Of a DNA stretch of 64,000 nucleotides, positions 12,371 through 23,136 are shown piece after piece. The notes beneath the pieces were generated by a model. It ran no database searches, was not told the origin of the DNA, and saw nothing but the letters and a program-made list of their open reading frames with translations. Within the stretch, counting starts at the first letter, position 1. Each line of letters opens with the position of its first letter. The translations under genes were made by a program, and so were the position numbers. Source of the DNA: Rhynchonema sp. JSB1_4 (lineage: Eukaryota; Nematoda; Chromadorea; Monhysterida; Xyalidae); assembly GCA_030248065.1 (NCBI GenBank), contig JASAMV010006387.1, forward strand, positions 1-64,000, written 5' to 3'.

Positions 12371-13769
12371 CTCCCAAAATCAAATGTGTCTTGAATCGCT
12401 GTGTCGCATAATCGCCATAAGCAGCCTTCAAATTGTTGGTGACATAGGCCAATGATATTTGTTGGTCATGGTCGACCATTACGTTCTGACCACCGTCGCG
12501 CGGGTGACCGAATGTCCACATGTCCTCCTGAACAGGTAAACACATCGTGTGTAGGGCGGTTAAATAAACGTTCTGCAGTGACCTGAATAACGCTCATCCT
12601 TCTGTATCGGCCACGAAAGGTTTTTGACGTTATGGGCGCGCAAAGAGAAAATGGAAACGAGCAGGGTTGATGCAGTTTTACATAACCAAATGAGCAACAT
12701 CCGTTTCATTTCCAGCTCCAGGTCTTTCAACCAATGACCAATCCTAACAGAAGGGAAGCAAAATCCATCGCATGTATTGTAACAACTGTAATGCTGCAGC
12801 TGTAGCCAGTGGTTTTTTAAAAAAAAAATTTTATTAAAAAAACAATTTTTTTTTTCAAAAAAAATTTTTTTTTATTAAAAAAAAATTTTTTTTTAAAAAA
12901 TTCGTTCCAAAAGTTAAAACAAAAATTTTTTTTTATTATTTCAAAATTCGAAAATTTCTCTCTTTTTTTGCTCTAAAAGTGCCTTGTTTTGCATAAAAAT
13001 TGCTACTGTTAACATCACCCGACCCTACCATGGGTGTATTGGGTGCCATAATCGTTGTTTTGTGGCATCTAGACATGGTGCACACAGTCACATGGCCTCT
13101 CATATGATTACACATGTACAAGTGACTGGGTGGGCATGCATTTATCCATGCAACAGACCCGAAAGCAGTGATTCGGTGTGATACTCACTCTATATTTACA
13201 CTGTTTGTCACATATTTGCATTGGTCGTGCACCAAGAGGCAATAGTTTCACCCAAATTTACCGTCTTGAGTATCACAAAGCCACACCAAGGCACCCACAC
13301 CACGTGGGGGAAGTGTACGGGTGTGTACCTGACTACTGTTGGTACTCATTGACCATTGTTTAGTATTGTTTTCGTGTCGTGAGTGCTTTATATGCACTTA
13401 CCACACGTTATGGAAGAAAAATGCCACTATTTTTTCTTTAGAGCTCAGTTTTTTTCGTTTCTGGCAGTTTTTGGCTGGAATAAAAAAAATTTTTTTAAAT
13501 TAAAAAAATTTTTTTTTAAAAAATGGGGTTTGAATAAAAATTTTTTTTATTAACCACTGGCTGTAGCCAACCTGCGTTATAGGTTGGTACATCGCAACCG
13601 ACCTTCACACCCGGTTGTTCATTGTACAGAAATCCATGTCCGACCGACACATCTATTAAGATCAGAGAGTCATTTTTGTGTCGATGCACTGGTTTTGCGA
13701 TTCGATCCAACAGCTCCTTGTTCTTGATGAGCGTTCCCTGTGCGAGTGCGCTGAATGGCTGTGCCGTGC
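12336..13769 (-). CDS. Serine beta-lactamase-like (LACT) protein, C-terminal exons
   Basis: Two minus-strand exons join in phase: 13603-13769 (FSALAQGTLIKNKELLDRIA ... GHGFLYNEQPGVK) and 12336-12527 (starting EDMWTFGHPRDGGQNVMV and ending at a stop at 12336-12338). FGHPxxGGQ followed by a hydrophobic strand and a YVTNNLKA turn is the C-terminal signature of the LACT/EstB serine hydrolase family in animals. The first exon is in the right arm and the last is single-copy in the spacer, with a hAT-like element in the intron between. Upstream exons carrying the active-site SxxK were not found; they would lie further right, antisense to the four-TM gene. The substrate cannot be told from sequence. 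Confidence 0.6.
12807..13559. mobile_element. Non-autonomous hAT-like element A, right arm, shared copy
   Basis: Exact 8-bp duplications GCTGTAGC flank it (12799-12806, 13560-13567). The ends CAGTGGTTTTTT and ATTAACCACTG are closest to the family consensus. On the minus strand it sits in the LACT intron between exons 13603-13769 and 12336-12527. Confidence 0.88.
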
Positions 13770-14179
13770 CTGCGTCAAATTGGGAACGTGTCGATGAAGA
13801 CAGTCAGAGCAAATCCAGCGTGAATCCAAGTGTCTACACGGAAGCAAGGAAACAATATTGATTGTGCATCAGTGATGTTTCAAGTGAGTGAAAGCAATAA
13901 TGACAAATACGGGCCAGGATTGATAAACTCTATCTCAATACTAATCTTGAACTAACTTAACTATTGATAAAAACTCTTATCTTTACTAATTCATTAATCG
14001 CTTATTTCAAGTGACCATGTGCACTCAGTATGACCCTCACTTTTCTGTGCAGCTAACATTTTGACTCAAGGTCTGTAACCGTCAGTTGTGCACCAGTGAG
14101 TGATTTGTCATGTGCACATAACAGTGCATGTGCATATTGTACCAGACACATTGTGAGGTAGTTGACGCGCGTCGTTCAT

Positions 14180-14384
<205 letters not shown>

Positions 14385-14862
14385 CAATCAGGCATGCCTA
14401 TACCTCACAAGTGGATACCATGCCAACCGCAGTGTCAGCTAACACGGAAACAGCCTCTCCAATGAATGATCCATTTTGGCGTTTACCGTGGTCTTTTTGA
14501 TAGACGTTTTGCAGCTCTACCGAAAGCTTTTGGTGCTGAAAACGTTCTTGGCCTGTTCTTATGCTATGTGGCAGACTGTGGCAAGTTTAGAATAACCGGT
14601 GCCGTGGGCGCAAGCGGGCTCATGTATTGTCGCGTGCGCAGCTGGTATACCTGAAAATGGAAGCAGTCATAGCTATACAAGATATTATATAGCATATTCG
14701 CTAAATATGTAGATATACCCAGACTCGGCACTAATATTCTGAACCTCGGTTGGTATACTATAATGAATGGCGTGATACAGCCGAGTAGGCCTCGCATTTA
14801 TTTTCCATCGTCCTTTTAATTTTTCGTGCTTCTGACACTTTTTTCAGAGCAACAAATCCAAC

Positions 14863-17800
14863 ATGAACAGCTTAATCAATTTTCTCCAGTTAGTTTACTT
14901 CAAATTCACGTCAAATCTATTTGTTCTGGCGGCCATACTTGGGACGTTCGTGTGCACTTCATTGTATGTGTTTGCAGTCAGCGGCATTCCATGGGATTTG
15001 ACGCGCTACGATCAAACAGAAATATTGAAGACTATTTCGAATGATGTTGGCAATAAAAATCGTACGTTAAACCGCTTGCTTTAACTTTAGAGTGGATCAA
15101 GTTTGATTGGGAACTGTAAAAGTCATTCTCGCAGCTGAAAATAAACAGTTTATTTGTTGTTATTTGCTTATTATAAGATAAACGTCAGTATATAAAGCCC
15201 CTGGACACAAGAAGGTCACGTGAACAAGGCATACAAGATCGACCCGTTCAAAAAGTTCGATCCCGGCCATACTTCTTGACTTCTGGTTCGCACTGAATCA
15301 GACAAAAAGCGAATGAATGATCAGTGTCATGCACAGTATGCAATTTTATTTCCCTTTCAACCTCAGGATATTGCTTTGAAGGGATCGGTACCACGAGCTA
15401 AAGTTTTCTGCGTTTTTGCAACTCGGATAATTCGATTTCGTACATTTACGGCTTTCAGGATTCTACCTGGACGTGATCAGTTCCACGACGGACATCGACG
15501 CCCCGCCGCTGGCCATTCTGTGGGATCTGGCAGGCGGCTGTGGCAATCGGTCCATACCAAATGGCACCATAGTGGCCAATGAACGCAGCAGTCCGACGCG
15601 GTTGTGCCGGGTCCTCGGTGAGGGGTCAGGGTCACCCTGATTGACACCGGGAAGGCTGGATTTGAAAAAACAGCGGCAATCTGAATCGATGATTACTTGG
15701 GCATCAGCTGAAGTCCAGGAATAATCCGTATAAGTTTGGTGGATGGGTGCAGTCCGGCCGTGGCTTGTTTAGTGTGCGGGTATTGAAGAACGTGTGGAGG
15801 ATCATATTTCGACCCGAGCGTAGATGTTGTCGCTGACGCTGGGTGCTGTCTTGTGGACGTGCTTTGCACAAAAGGTCCACAGATCTTAACGCAATGCGTG
15901 CCCACAAGGCTAAATCGCATCGTTATAGATGTTGTCCTCGTCAAAACTGCTGGGTAGTAAAGAAGATTTCAACACACCCGTCCACGGAAAAAGGTTACGT
16001 TTCGCTGTGTTGGGCAAACTTTTACGATACTCAGATCGATGCGCGTGCAGGGCGCAGAGTCCTTGACCACCAGCAGGGCACGTGACCGAGACAACACGGC
16101 CATACCTGCTCGGTATAGTCCAACTACGAGCTCATGCGACGACTTTTTTTAACTTGAATTGTGCAGATCCAATAATGTTCTGGTCAAAAGCATTTCGCAA
16201 ATGAAAGAAAGAGAAATACACGTATTTGATAGAAACACGCTCTCCACCTAGGTGCGTAAATTCCCTTTGGACTCCCAAATCATTTGTGCGTTGAACAACG
16301 TTGCTGTTCGCGTAAGCACGCAACAAATTGAGGTCAGCCAGCTGGAAGTTGTCATCATTTCTCTCGGCGTAATCTCATTCTTTTGCTTTCTAAACACGTG
16401 TAACCGGAGCATTTTCGAATCTGGCCAAGCAAGCTTTAAAAACCAACTGTCTCATGAGCTCGTGGGTGTACTATACATCATACAAACTCGAACGCGGGGG
16501 GGGGGGGCGAGACTGGCGGGTCACATCCCTCTTGACACAAACAGTACAAACACATTTCGTTGTTCATATCTTCGCAGGACCACGAATGTTGTCCTACATG
16601 AAATCGAAGGGCATCTGCGGCCGCCAACCACTGCAATCGTGTGTGCACTACTACAACGAATACAAACGCAACGCGACGTTGTTCAACCAGTATTGTTGTG
16701 ACCATTGTTGTCCCATACCTGCCACCATACGCAATGATATGGCCATTGAGAGTCACACACTGCACGGTGGGTATATGATTGAAAGTTCTTGTTTGAAATC
16801 ATAGGGCGTTGCAAGAGTACTTGTAACTATTGTATAGCCTCCCATAATACCAATACTGACTGGGCGTGCTGTTTGAGGCACAGACTTTGACACTCTGCAC
16901 AAAACGAGTGCATGAGAAATGTTTCGTGATTGGCATGAAATACCTCAGAAGGAATGAATGAAATTATTTCCATGCATTGAATAAATTAGTAAAAATACAT
17001 TGAGCCGTTTGTAGAAGCTAGAAATATGCCGGGCAAAACAGAAAAAATCAGCTCGGTATTTGCGCAGCAACACGTATTTATTAGCGGGTGATAGGGTGAG
17101 TCCGACTTTGGTTGTTGCGTAGTCAAATTAGTGCCGCCAACAAACGTGTCGTCACGTCCGTCACGTGACCGAAGGCAGGACCCGAATGGATTGCCAAAGT
17201 TTAGGAACAAACTTTTTTCATCGCACTTATTCGAGGATTACTTTCACCTCTTCCTCCGAACTAATCAACATATATGTTGTGAAACATCAGCCGATCAACC
17301 TTGCAGAACCAGTGAACACAATCCTGAGCTGTCTGATTGTGGCTGCCATTCTCCAGCTGGTCACCTACATCGAGCTGCTGCTGACCGTGATATTGGGCTA
17401 TGCAACCTTATCGATGATGACGGGTGTCACACTGGGATTAGCCGGTTGGCTGCATGATGTTTCATGTCAATTTTTCAGTGTCAAGTCTCACTACAAACAA
17501 TGTTGGCCGACCGTATACCTACAGTGTGGTATGTAGCTGCTGAATGCAGCCAAAAGATATTCTTTTCGACCATATTGAAAGTTACGTGATGTTTTCACCA
17601 TGACGTCCACTTGAAAGTCAGCTTGAACGGTTTCCGTGTGCACTGCTGAACTTATTTACAGTTCCATAAAATGCTTGAATTTCAGTATTCTCCTCGTTAG
17701 TTGTTTCACTGTACTGTCCCAGTGACGTCAAGATATAAACACTTCGAAACGTAGAGAGGCGGCGCACATTTTTTTCTACATGGCTGTCGTTTGGTGCATG

Positions 17801-20800
17801 ACCTGTTTTGCAGTGCGCGGGTGGGCAGCTAGCTGGTGGTATAGTAAGTTTCTAATTTCGTTGCCTCGTGCATTTTTACAGACGCAGGTAAACTCCCGTT
17901 CATAGTCGAGGCAGGCAACAAACTTAACACGCTCTGAACAAGCCACGTATGTAGCTGACACACACAGCTTGTGCGACTGAAACATTCGAAACGCACACCA
18001 ACCAGCTGCGTGGCTTGTTTCACTGTGTGTTGAGCCTGTTGCCTGCCTCGACTTCGAACGGGAGTTTCCATGTGTCTGTAAAAATGTATGAGGCAACGAA
18101 ATTAGAAACTTACTATACAAAATAGAAGCACAGGAGTACATTATTACACAAAACGTAATCGGTGGCAAACGGCAGAGCGCGGTACATTACCAGGCAGCCC
18201 GGTCTTTGTTTGGAGTTTGACGACACGTGTTTGGGCTCCACAATGGTCAACTCAAATGGTCGAAATCACTTCGTCAACTCACTTTGCAGGGTCGCCAACT
18301 CACCCCGAATGCCGTGTATCATGTTTCGCGCCCACCCGGGGTCGGGGCTACTGTGATCCTGAACCGCCACACCAAACGTATGCTCCCGGAAGGACTCGAA
18401 CCTCCGACCTCCCAGCCACCAGGCCTGGATAGCCAGTTGCTCTACCAACTGAGCTACGGGAACGCGGTCTGGCTGCGGCTCAAAGTTGCACTTATACTCA
18501 TGCAACTGTGCAGACACACACTGCTTTGCACGCCACACGCTACACGTTGCGTTGGCTAGCAGACTTCCAGTCCACACGTCCTCCCATTCACGGAAGGTTT
18601 GACCTCAAACCTGCGGGTTTCCACCCGTCTTTTCTCCGAACCAGCGCTCTCGGTCGTGTTCCTCACGCAGGCACTTGCGACCCAACCCTGAATACGGCAG
18701 GATTGTCGCTGCGCACTTCCCTTTCCACAGGCAAGCACTCGCGGGCTTTGACCCACAAGGGGCTAACCGCTCGCACCTCGTGTCCCACACGATAGCGCCA
18801 CCTCCCTCTTTCAGAAGGTCTGACCCCAGACCGGCTCCTTGGCCGTCACTGCGGGTTGGTTCATCTCAACTTGGGCTCACCAATTGTGAACTCTGAACCG
18901 CCACACCAAACGTATGCTCCCGGAAGGACTCGAACCTCCGACCTCCCAGCCACCAGGCCTGGACAGCCAGTTGCTCTACCAACTGAGCTACGGGAACGCG
19001 GTCTGGCTGCGGCTCAAAGTTGCACTTATACTCATGCAACTGTGCAGACACACACTGCTTTGCACGCCACACGCTACACGTTGCGTTGGCTAGCAGACTT
19101 CCAGTCCACACTACCGTGAGCTGACAAAGTGATTTGACCACTTGAGTTGAGCGCTGTAGTCCATGTGCGTAGCACTCGTGTGTTGTTCATCCACAATAAC
19201 GATGACCGGAGGTGAACCGCACGTCCGTTTGTGTGGGTCGAAACAGAGGCAAACAATAAAAACTACACCGTGCTGTTTACCACCACCGTTTACTAGTGCT
19301 GTTTCCAGGTGTGTACATCGCGTTCGCCGTTGTCATCAACCATTACAAGATTTACCTGATTTCCACCGTCCATCGATCCTTTGGTCATCTGTCGCATCAG
19401 GTCCGTGTTTCGGTCACTTTTATTTCTCATTCAAAAAAACTAGAATATTTTTTGTAGAAAACGTTTCCTTTATTTGTAACATACGAAATTATACAAACAC
19501 CTTTGATGCTGCGATTTTGCTTCAGGTGAGGGAAGCTGGCTCGGCGTCTGTTGAATATGGCATGTACGTTACTTGGCTGGCTGCTCTCTTGCACTGGGTG
19601 CGTTCAAAAACTTCTTGTTTTTATTTTTCCGCCATATAATCAAGTGAAATAAAATAATTCGATGTATGAGACAAGGTGTATGTCACGCGTTGCTTTCCAT
19701 TTTTTTATTTTGTCCAGCGTGTATAATACATTTCTGGTCTCGAGCAGGATCGGATTTTCCAGCGGTCATTTACGACAGCATATTTGGCAACTTTCTTGTG
19801 AATTGCAATATCGCCCGGCAAAGATAACCTCCGGAGCAGGAGTGTTTGGTTCTGCAGTTCTGAGAAAAATCGTTACAAAATTTACATGTGTACAGAGCAC
19901 TACTATTCTGTGGTTCCCAGATCACAGCAGCGGCCTGGATCCATCATCGCAACAATTTGGTGGCGAAAGAGATGGCCCGAGCGACGCAACAGGGTAGAAC
20001 CGCGTTGCGACCGCGACCGCCCTCGGCGCATGCCAATCAGCCGGGACATCATTCGTTCCTGCCGAGGAAATTAACGGTACACAATGCTGTCTTTATAGAC
20101 CCCGCATTATTTGGTCCCCACAAAGAATGAACTATAGGGAGTGTGGTGGAACAACGAATGCCGTCGAATACCGTCACTCACTCTGAGGGGCCTTATTCAC
20201 TATATGCAGGATCACCTCAAACCCGCACTGCTGTAAGACACATAACCTAACAGTATGAGATATTGTACATGCTATTGTGGCGACGGTTCAGTCCCGGGGC
20301 GCACGTTCAGGCCCGGCTGGAGCCTAAGCCTATAAATAGGTCAACTACTGTATGCTGGGCATGAGTCGGCCGTCCCTGAAACACTGTGCTTGAAAAGGTC
20401 GGCCCTGAACTTCCGGGCCTGAAAAGTCGCGGAATAGATACATGCTATTTAGCCGCCGCGTGATTCACAAGAATGTTCCGTAAGAGCAAACACCATTGTG
20501 GTGACCGGTTTCATGGCCATCGGATGTGTTCGAGCACTGAAGATAACCTGGTGCACTATCTGTCTCCGTAGAAAAACAGGTCTAAAGCTGCGCCGGCAAC
20601 TGTTGTTGGCGAATTATGAAACTTCGTGTGATCGGGACCAAATACTGTGTTAGGCCAACATTTGCAGGCTGTAGTCTAAAATCCCCAGAATTGACAAAAT
20701 TATTTCTTTCTCTTTCCACACACTTACAGGTCGGCATCAACTCTATCCGTCAACGAGCCACGTCGGCCACCATCCCTGGTCGACACATTAAAGTCACACC

Positions 20801-20852
20801 GATGCATTCGGAGCCACCACCAGAAATTATGGTCAATAATGTGCTGCATTGA
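14863..20852 (+). CDS. Four-transmembrane protein, right-arm copy
   Basis: Paralogue of the left-arm gene, in opposite orientation. The exons are 14863-15061, 15459-15617, 16578-16766, 17307-17423, 19309-19400, 19526-19597, 19921-20076 and 20730-20852. Every exon has the same length and phase as its partner, and the joined frame is open for 368 codons. The first exon differs by a few conservative replacements, and the last exon encodes an almost identical Pro-rich tail. The exon starting at 19921 stays open only in the frame that gives ITAAAWIHH; an alternative frame open in the left arm has a stop here, which confirms the chosen frame. The LTR miniature at 18352-19110 lies in the intron between exons 4 and 5. 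The two ATGs are about 6 kb apart, so the copies diverge from a shared central region. Confidence 0.8.
16114..16475. mobile_element. MITE, CCACGAGCTCATGAG family, right arm
   Basis: Counterpart of 6168-6525. Immediately left of it is the empty site for the hAT-like element that fills the left arm at 6542-7476. Confidence 0.65.
17840..18115. mobile_element. MITE with long TIRs (TAGTAAGTTTC family), right arm
   Basis: Counterpart of 4537-4812 in the other arm, with the same ends and TA flanks. It was shared before duplication. Confidence 0.65.
18381..18463 (-). other. tRNA-like pol III promoter in the 3' LTR
   Basis: The minus strand reads GTTCCCGTAGCTCAGTTGGT onward. The A box TAGCTCAGTTGG and B box GGTTCGAGTCC match the eukaryotic consensus. 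The acceptor stem (GTTCCCG with CGGGAGC), D arm and T arm can all pair. The anticodon region is abnormal: the stem is short and about 10 extra bases precede the T arm, so a working tRNA is unlikely. Confidence 0.8.
18915..18997 (-). other. tRNA-like pol III promoter in the 5' LTR
   Basis: Same sequence as 18381-18463 except for one base in the anticodon region. The A and B boxes are both intact. Confidence 0.8.
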
Positions 20853-21131
20853 TTGATAATCTATGTACTTATGTATGTGTGTGACGAAATAGTACTTTCG
20901 TTTGCAATTGTGTACGTGTGGGTTTCACAATTTTTTGAAACGAACTTACTGTATGCCAAGAACAATAAAATTATAGCTGAAGCATAAAGAACAATTTCCT
21001 CCGTCAACGCCACGATAAAGTATGAATTTCAGCAATAAAGTATGAATATTGTCATTTCAGCGTGCGATTGACGAGTTTCAATATCGCGACACATTTATCT
21101 TCAGAACGTGTGCGGTGATTGCCTATGCTGC

Positions 21132-21933
21132 GAGCAGATAAACGCGGAATGCGGAGTGCGGAATAAAAACCAGCCTGGTCATCATAGCCCTAACGCGTCA
21201 GACAGACTTTGAAACATTTTCTTGAAGCGCCACAGTGCTTTAGCTGTACAGTTAAAGCGGGAGTCCAGGCAGTAAGGTCCGGTCACCAAACTTGCTGAAA
21301 ACTTCAGATCCTTGTGTCGCAATTCATGTGAATATAATGCAGTTTATATGAAATCGGTAGCCTCAGTATCGACCGAGAACGATATCGTCAAAGGCACCAA
21401 CCCAGGAGTATAAAATATTCTGGACCAGCTGCCCAAAAACGACATTCATAACGTGTAAAGATAGGGCAGCAATCTCTTTTTATTCGCTGGGTTACGGTAG
21501 CACAGCCCAAACCAGCGTGGTCATCAAGCGTTTTGTTCCCCAAATGTTGGTGCGCTTATCTACTGATGGTGAGTTGGCACAGAGTTGGCACGTGTGAAAC
21601 ATTTTTCTACCCTGCAGTGCAGTTCTGAAACTACCGTAACCCAGCGAATAAAAAGAGATTGGTGACGTATCTTCACACGCTATAAATGTCGCTTTTGGGC
21701 AGCTGGTCCAAAATTTATTTTGTTCCCGACTTAGTACCTTTGACGACGCTGTTCTCGGTCGATACTGCTTCAATTAAAGTTCTGTAGATGGAATTGTGTT
21801 GTGATTAATGTCGGCTGTAACCTGTGAAAAGTTGAACAAGTTTGGCGCAGTGACCCCACTGCCTGGACCCCGCTTTAAGGAGTTGCTGTTTTTAAACCAA
21901 TTCCGCATTCCGCATTCAGCGTTTATCTGCTCA
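21132..21933. mobile_element. Long interrupted inverted-repeat element, right arm
   Basis: Reverse-complement counterpart of the element at 1553-2354, with the same nested terminal pairing. It was therefore present before the arms duplicated. Confidence 0.6.
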
Positions 21934-22363
21934 CAGCTCTATACTTGTTGTCGGCTGCTCTCGCAAGTGTTCAAGTTCTATGCATGCTTTCGCAAAAGCC
22001 TAACGACAGACTAGGAAGAATAACAAAAAATGAACGAAACATGAGCAAATAACAGACATGTACAAACAGAAGTGCACACTTTTAGAAACATGCCTTCCAT
22101 ACCGTAAATGAACAGTTTAAAGAACTTGCTGAACGTGAGGTTCCCAGGCTTGCGCACTTCATATGGCATAATCCCAGATTATAGTAACCAAGTATCCCTT
22201 GGGTACAGATTGTGCTCATCACACAATTCACAACGAGCTTACGACCCGAGTTTCGACGTAAGGAAATAAAACAAATAGAAATCATCTTCTTTCATTCGAT
22301 GTGTGCCAATCAGCATCGACGAACAACAGTCTGTCGGCTGAAATTGCCACTTTTGAAATGTAC

Positions 22364-22533
22364 TAGACGGGACCCGTGCCTACGGCCCGGCTACAGCGCC
22401 GCGCCCGTGCCGTGCCCCCCCCCCCCCCCCCCCGCACCCCCCCAAACCCACCCTACCCTCAACACCCCCCCCCCCCCCCGGGGGGGGGGGGGGGCAAAAA
22501 AATACATACATACGCCTTCCTGTTTTAGTAGTA
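22364..22533. mobile_element. Insert with C/G homopolymers, right arm only
   Basis: The left arm reads through this site without interruption (near 1128-1135). The insert starts TAGACGGGACCCGTGCC, contains C-runs and a C16/G15 self-complementary block, and ends TTTTAGTAGTATAGAT. It has the look of a small retroposed or foldback element; the class is not clear. Confidence 0.55.
22465..22494. repeat. C16/G15 homopolymer palindrome
   Basis: A run of C followed directly by a run of G. It should form a hairpin or quadruplex and is error-prone to sequence. Confidence 0.85.
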
Positions 22534-22808
22534 TAGATTATACTCCTTATTGATCCAACAAAACTTGTGTGAAAATGAAGCAGCCACAGCAAATCTATGG
22601 ACCGATGCAGCTTTGTGTAGGTGGGGCAACAACCTACTGCAATCAACGACCGGCGAGACAATGTGTGTAAGCGTTTCTTTTAACGCTGCTAATTTCGACC
22701 GGCGAAACAATTTGTTCACTTGGTGTGGGCCACAACATTCACACTGGACAACGTTTGTGTTCCTCCAACACCATCCCGAAACACATAGGTTCCAAGCAGA
22801 AATGACCC

Positions 22809-23136
22809 TGCGTGCATGGACCATTCATTCGTTGTAGCGCTTTGTCTTACGCATAACGCATTCAGCACTGCCGTGGTCTCGGTCCGTGTCACCCTTTGGT
22901 TTGCGCCCTATATTTCAGTCCATCCGCAACTTGCTGGCGGTCATTTTGGTGTGCGTATGGTGTCTGAACACCGTGCGCTTCGTCCCTGAAACGTGGCTTC
23001 GGACGGAAACCAAAGGCTCAGTCAGGCAGCAGGAGCCGAACCCGCCAGTGATCAACGCGCTATGCGTGCGACAACCTTTGATTACATAAACTTGTTTTGT
23101 GCAAACACAGCGCAGCCACCAGCCACACATGCGCAT
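22809..23136. other. Right flank of the inverted repeat
   Basis: No exon seen. Positions 22981-23065 align imperfectly with 79-157 in the same orientation (shared ACGTGGCT, GGAAACCAAA-like, GCCAGTGATCAACGCG blocks). Confidence 0.45.

Larger units (their letters stand above)
10952..12687. other. Spacer of the inverted repeat
   Basis: Unique sequence between the arms. It holds the last LACT exon (minus strand), a foldback at 11299-11374, an A/C-rich low-complexity tract near 11540-11600 and a TTTGA-rich repeat at 12061-12370. No other gene is seen. Confidence 0.7.
18352..19110 (-). mobile_element. TRIM-like miniature LTR retrotransposon with tRNA-bearing LTRs
   Basis: Two direct repeats of ~225 bp (18352-18576, 18885-19110) bound a 308-base non-coding core. 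Each repeat starts TGTG and ends CACA, and the whole is flanked by the 4-bp duplication CTAC (18348-18351, 19111-19114). Read on the minus strand, the core starts two bases after the 5' LTR with a PBS-like TGGTGAGCCCAAG. It ends with a purine-rich GAATGGGAGGA shortly before the 3' LTR. The left arm has the uninterrupted site near 4296-4310. The two LTRs differ at few positions, so the insertion is young. No gag or pol is present. Both LTRs contain a tRNA-like sequence in sense orientation plus a TATAAG motif upstream. Confidence 0.8.

Noticed and set aside
18266..18577. Open frame with RVPVAQLVEQ-like sequence
   Set aside because: This is the known appearance of a translated tRNA-like sequence; the region is the LTR of the miniature element.
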